NCBI RefSeq assembly: GCF_002968835.1
Contig: NZ_PKQK01000005.1
Coordinates: 186,001-250,000 of the forward strand
Length of the DNA: 64,000 bases
Origin: Paenibacillus sp. PCH8
GTDB lineage: Bacteria; Bacillota; Bacilli; Paenibacillales; Paenibacillaceae
Direction: 5' to 3'
Below the pieces are notes generated by a model, which had not been told where the DNA came from, made no database searches, and worked only from the letters and a program-made list of their open reading frames with translations. Below, piece after piece: positions 60,821-64,000 of this stretch (the first letter of the stretch is position 1; each line of letters opens with the position of its first letter). Both the position numbers and the translations under genes were made by a program.

Positions 60821-63076
60821 CTAGCCCTCATTTAAATATGCAAGAAATTGCTCCAGCTGTTCCTGCGGCATTGCTCTTTGGTTCTCAATAATTCTGAGCT
60901 TAATACTGTTCAGTAAAGATTCCATGTCCATTCCAAATGGCCCCTCAGACCCAGAGTCTCCGAAGCCCATCCCTGTCAATAACGATGAAATAAATGAAGC
61001 AGCAGCTGGTTCAGACTTAATATCGCCTAAGGTAGAATCTAAGGTATATTTCTTACGTAATCTAACGGATGAATTGACCTTGATTGTATCTTGCAGAACG
61101 ATCACTTTAGAGGATTTACCAATAAGAAGTTCAAAGTCACCGCTTTCCACATGCCAATCCTTTAATTCAACGTTATAATAAGCAAACGCACGTTTACCCA
61201 GTTTGAAAATAACCCGCTTTTCCTCTCCTGGAGCCAACTCCATTTTTTCAAAGGCCTTCAATTCTTTAACAGGTCTGATCACACTAGACACAACATCCTG
61301 CACGTAGAGTTGTACAATTTCTTTCCCTGCTCTGCCTCCTGTATTCTTCACCTTTACCGAGACTATGACTTCTTCGGAATCTGTAATTTCTTTCTTATTC
61401 AATTGAAGCTCGGAATATTCAAACGTGGTATAGGAGAGACCATGCCCGAACGGGAATAAAGGTTCCATCTCAACTTTATCGTAATGACGATAACCTACGA
61501 ATAGGCCTTCTCTATACTCTACCTTGTCACCTTCACCCGGGAAGTTAATGTAAGATGGGGTTTGGCTCAGTTGAACCGGGAAGGTTTCCGCGAGTTTTCC
61601 GGATGGGTTCTTATCACCAAACAGAATATCAGCTACAGCACCGCCCATCCCTTGTCCACCCAAATATGCTTCAAGCACCGCCTTTACCTTGTGAATCCAT
61701 GGCATTTCAACAGCAGAACCATTGAATAGAACAATGACAGTATTGCTCTGAATCTCGGTAACTGCTTCTATTAAGGCATTCTGATTATCTGGAAGCTTTA
61801 AGTGCTCTCTGTCCACACCTTCAGCATCATATTTCTCTGGCAGTCCAACGAACAAAATCGCTACTTCCGATTCCCCGGCAACCTTTTTAGCTTCCTGAAT
61901 CAATTGAGCATTAATCTCGCCTGAGTCCAATGAATAACCTTCAGCATATTGTACTCGTGCTTGCGACGCTGTTTTAGCTATTTCGTCCATTGGGACTTCT
62001 AACTGTGTAGGATTTACCCGTGAACTTCCTGCGCCTTGGTATCTTGGATGCTTTGCAAAGGCGCCGATTACTGCGAGTTTTCCTTGTTTTTGAAGCGGGA
62101 GAAGCTGATCGTCATTTTTCAATAACACCATGCTCTCTGCTGCTACGGATCTAGCGAATTGGTGATGAGCTTTTTGATTATAGGTTACGTGATCCTTTTG
62201 ATTGTCTATCGCTTTATATATAGTTGAAAGAATTCTTTCAACAGCAGCATCCAAGATTTCTTCAGACATAGTACCGCTGCGCACGGCGTTAATAATCTTC
62301 TCGCTACCCACACCATTGCTGTCGGGCATTTCCAGATCCATACCTGCTGACAGTGCAACATCCCTCTCACTAACAGCCCCCCAGTCAGAGACAACTATTC
62401 CTTCGAACTGCCATTCCTCTCTTAAAATATCATTTAATAATTTCTCGTTTTGTGAGCAATATTCACCATTAATCTTGTTATATGCAGCCATTACACTCCA
62501 CGGCTGTGCTTGTTTTATTACATTTTCGAAGCTCGCAAGATAAATCTCACGTAACGTTCGCTCATCAAGAATGACATTGATATTGAATCGTTTCGTTTCC
62601 TGGTTATTTACGGCAAAATGTTTAAGTGACGTTCCTACCCCTTGACTTTGAACGCCTTGAACATACCTGGTCGTTAATTCAGATGATAGGTAGGGGTCCT
62701 CAGAGAAGTACTCAAAGTTTCTTCCGCACAGCGGCGATCGTTTGATATTTGTCCCGGGTCCAAGGAGAATGTGCACATCTTCTGCCTGACATTCTTCGCC
62801 AAGTGCAGCTCCAACTTGTTCTATTAAAGTCTTATTCCACGAACTGGCAAGTCCTGCTGCTGTAGGAAAACAAGTTGCGGGCACACTGTCGTTGAGCCCC
62901 ATGTGATCTTGCGCTCCCGATTGTTTTCTTAGACCATGCGGCCCGTCTGTGAGCATTAGCGATGGTATTTCGTGTTCAGGAAGAGCAGCTGTATTCCAAG
63001 CGCCTACTCCTGAGCATAATCTTACTTTCTCTTCCAGGGTCATCCGTGAGATGATTTCTTTAAGATCTCTATTCAT
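60821..63076 (-). CDS. Glycoside hydrolase family 3 beta-glucosidase
   Basis: This 751-residue enzyme begins in the barrel (ISRMTLEEKVRLCSGVGAWNT, SLMLTDGPHGLRKQ). The sugar-site motif FEYFSEDPYLSSEL and KHFAVNNQETKR are typical, and the nucleophile is in GIVVSDWGAVSERD. The alpha/beta-sandwich domain (SMVLLKNDDQLLPLQ) and an FnIII domain (from LQLNKKEITDSEEV) follow. Beyond these a helical tail of about 90 residues (SFISSLLTGMGFGD, MDMESLLNSIKLRIIENQRA) remains unexplained. Its layout is close to the frameshifted GH3 two genes downstream. The ATG at 63076 is nine bases after CAGGAG; another at 63085 has no room for a site. No signal peptide is present. Confidence 0.92.
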   Translation of the reverse strand: MNRDLKEIISRMTLEEKVRLCSGVGAWNTAALPEHEIPSLMLTDGPHGLRKQSGAQDHMGLNDSVPATCFPTAAGLASSWNKTLIEQVGAALGEECQAEDVHILLGPGTNIKRSPLCGRNFEYFSEDPYLSSELTTRYVQGVQSQGVGTSLKHFAVNNQETKRFNINVILDERTLREIYLASFENVIKQAQPWSVMAAYNKINGEYCSQNEKLLNDILREEWQFEGIVVSDWGAVSERDVALSAGMDLEMPDSNGVGSEKIINAVRSGTMSEEILDAAVERILSTIYKAIDNQKDHVTYNQKAHHQFARSVAAESMVLLKNDDQLLPLQKQGKLAVIGAFAKHPRYQGAGSSRVNPTQLEVPMDEIAKTASQARVQYAEGYSLDSGEINAQLIQEAKKVAGESEVAILFVGLPEKYDAEGVDREHLKLPDNQNALIEAVTEIQSNTVIVLFNGSAVEMPWIHKVKAVLEAYLGGQGMGGAVADILFGDKNPSGKLAETFPVQLSQTPSYINFPGEGDKVEYREGLFVGYRHYDKVEMEPLFPFGHGLSYTTFEYSELQLNKKEITDSEEVIVSVKVKNTGGRAGKEIVQLYVQDVVSSVIRPVKELKAFEKMELAPGEEKRVIFKLGKRAFAYYNVELKDWHVESGDFELLIGKSSKVIVLQDTIKVNSSVRLRKKYTLDSTLGDIKSEPAAASFISSLLTGMGFGDSGSEGPFGMDMESLLNSIKLRIIENQRAMPQEQLEQFLAYLNEG

Positions 63077-63105
63077 TTCAAGCATCTCCTGTCGCGCTAG
63101 ACGTA

Positions 63106-64000
63106 TTAGATCGCCTTGTAAACTTCGCCTTCAGTTATCCCGATCTCATTAAAACTATCTAACCGGACATATAACGGCTGACCTTTGATTAATGCCTTAA
63201 TTACCATCTGATTTTTTCCGAATATCATGTGACTATGGTACAGTTTATCTGGAGCAAATCCCCAGAGCACGTTGTAGCCGACCGTTTCAACACTCTTCCA
63301 GGAAACCGAGAGATCAAGGTCACCTACAAGTTCGAGTTGGATTTCGCTCGTTTTATCAGGGAGTGTTCCATCACCAATCCCGAACACGCGAAAACCCGAA
63401 ATACATGCCTGCTGGTTAAAAGGAAGACCCTTTACAATGCACCGGAGATACCTTGCCTTGATTCCTTCTTCTTTCACTATGAGATCATGTGATAAATCGG
63501 TATTTGTATCCGACTTATCCTCAATTACAAAATATTCCTTTCCGTCCACTGACCCTTCGAGAATCCATCTGGTATAATGCTGACGTTCGTCGATGAATCG
63601 CCCCTCTATCATAGCCGCTCCCTCTGGAAGCGAAAGATCCAATTGATCGTCGGCAAAATTGATTTGGATGGCATGTACGTCGCATGAATGCTTCAAATCT
63701 ACTTCAATCCATTCTCCAGAAGCATTAGAGCCTGCTTGCCACCAGGTTTGAACATTCTCATCCATCGCTTTCGAAGCTTCTTTTCCTTCTATAAAGGAAG
63801 ATGCCTTAGCGGGTTTATTGTAAGACAACAGCATCCATTCCGGTTTGTCCCATGGATTCATCTGTGCCTGTTCGATCCTGAAGGGCCAGTCTCCGAATCG
63901 CTGATTACAGAATAATTCCCCGTCCTTATCGAAACCTGCAGGCCATAAGCCCAATCTTCTTTCAAGAATATAATTGGTGCTGATTCTCATAGTTGAAGTA
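63106..64000 (-). CDS. Glycosidase-associated protein, C-terminal part (discoidin-like and FnIII-like domains), partial
   Basis: The frame is open to the right window edge, so the start is outside; 298 codons are seen. The first 45 residues (LGLWPAGFDKDGELFCNQRFGDWPF region) remind me of the end of the catalytic part of family-43-type xylosidases/arabinosidases. Residues 50-205 look like a discoidin (F5/8 type C) carbohydrate-binding domain (AKASSFIEGKEASKAMDENV, TWWQAGSNASGEWIEVDLK, RYLRCIVKGLPF). The last 75 residues resemble an FnIII domain (LELVGDLDLSVSWK). The gene ends 29 bases before the GH3 start at 63076, so it is the upstream member of the same operon. The family-43 link is inference. 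Confidence 0.6.
   Translation of the reverse strand, partial: TSTMRISTNYILERRLGLWPAGFDKDGELFCNQRFGDWPFRIEQAQMNPWDKPEWMLLSYNKPAKASSFIEGKEASKAMDENVQTWWQAGSNASGEWIEVDLKHSCDVHAIQINFADDQLDLSLPEGAAMIEGRFIDERQHYTRWILEGSVDGKEYFVIEDKSDTNTDLSHDLIVKEEGIKARYLRCIVKGLPFNQQACISGFRVFGIGDGTLPDKTSEIQLELVGDLDLSVSWKSVETVGYNVLWGFAPDKLYHSHMIFGKNQMVIKALIKGQPLYVRLDSFNEIGITEGEVYKAI

Noticed and set aside
1..64000. CRISPR array, prophage, tRNA or rRNA genes
   Set aside because: I saw no regularly spaced repeats, no phage structural genes and no tRNA- or rRNA-like sequence in the window.

Overview
The window looks like a chromosomal segment of a spore-forming Firmicute, most likely a Paenibacillus. The reasons are two alpha/beta-type small acid-soluble spore proteins with sigma-G-like promoters, sporulation genes of YlbJ, LytH and YunB type, a Bacillus-like lipA-yutD-lytH-yunB neighbourhood, T-box and SAM-I leaders, strong AGGAGG ribosome binding sites with frequent TTG/GTG starts, an SLH-domain surface protein and many glycoside hydrolases. 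The genus call is inferred from protein resemblance, not from a database search.

Layout. 0-9 kb: a SAM-I riboswitch controlling metN-metI (metI leaves the window), a HEPN-domain protein, heme A synthase ctaA, a thioredoxin-like protein, a DUF2515 protein, a MurJ/YtgP-like flippase, a DUF456 protein and a HAD phosphatase. 9-13 kb: a four-gene manganese-type ABC importer behind a candidate MntR box. 13-19.3 kb: two tandem class B penicillin-binding proteins, a membrane protein with a transglutaminase domain and a small membrane protein. 19.5-25.9 kb: an MFS transporter, a small Toprim protein, a SCO-type copper chaperone, a YfhP-like membrane protein, a SASP, a small membrane protein and trpS behind a T-box. 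26-32 kb: an aldose-epimerase-like gene, a second SASP, an M3 oligopeptidase, YycC, a CxxC protein, DUF2225 and truncated hemoglobin; several of these carry frameshifts. 32-43 kb: YlbJ, NAD kinase, YutD, lipoyl synthase, LytH, RidA, YunB, 6-phosphogluconate dehydrogenase, glucose-6-phosphate dehydrogenase. 43-49.5 kb: an HxlR regulator, a Gfo/Idh/MocA oxidoreductase divergent from an AraC regulator, an SLH protein and two hypotheticals. 49.5-64 kb: an IS30-type element, then a carbohydrate cluster (GH1, GH2, AraC regulator, three GH3 enzymes and the end of a protein with a discoidin-like domain that runs off the window).

How the genes work together. The distal cluster appears to be a cytoplasmic glycoside-degrading locus: none of its enzymes has a signal peptide, an AraC regulator sits inside it, and a perfect 14-base CcpA cre match lies between the regulator and the GH2 gene. 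Zwf and Gnd provide the oxidative pentose phosphate steps. No sugar transporter is inside the window.

Non-coding structure. The most unusual signal is a dispersed hairpin repeat family of about 110-170 bases, with four copies (about 3.8, 8.9, 20.9 and 40.7 kb) in both orientations, sharing a conserved AACAGCGATC-type segment beside a stem whose paired bases co-vary. Other repeats include a two-copy MITE-like element carrying a bidirectional terminator, a further MITE-like element with perfect 12-base ends, and a three-arm repeat. Six genes or gene pieces are interrupted by frameshifts that are all explained by one missing base in a G or C run; this looks more like a systematic homopolymer undercall in the assembly than true gene decay.
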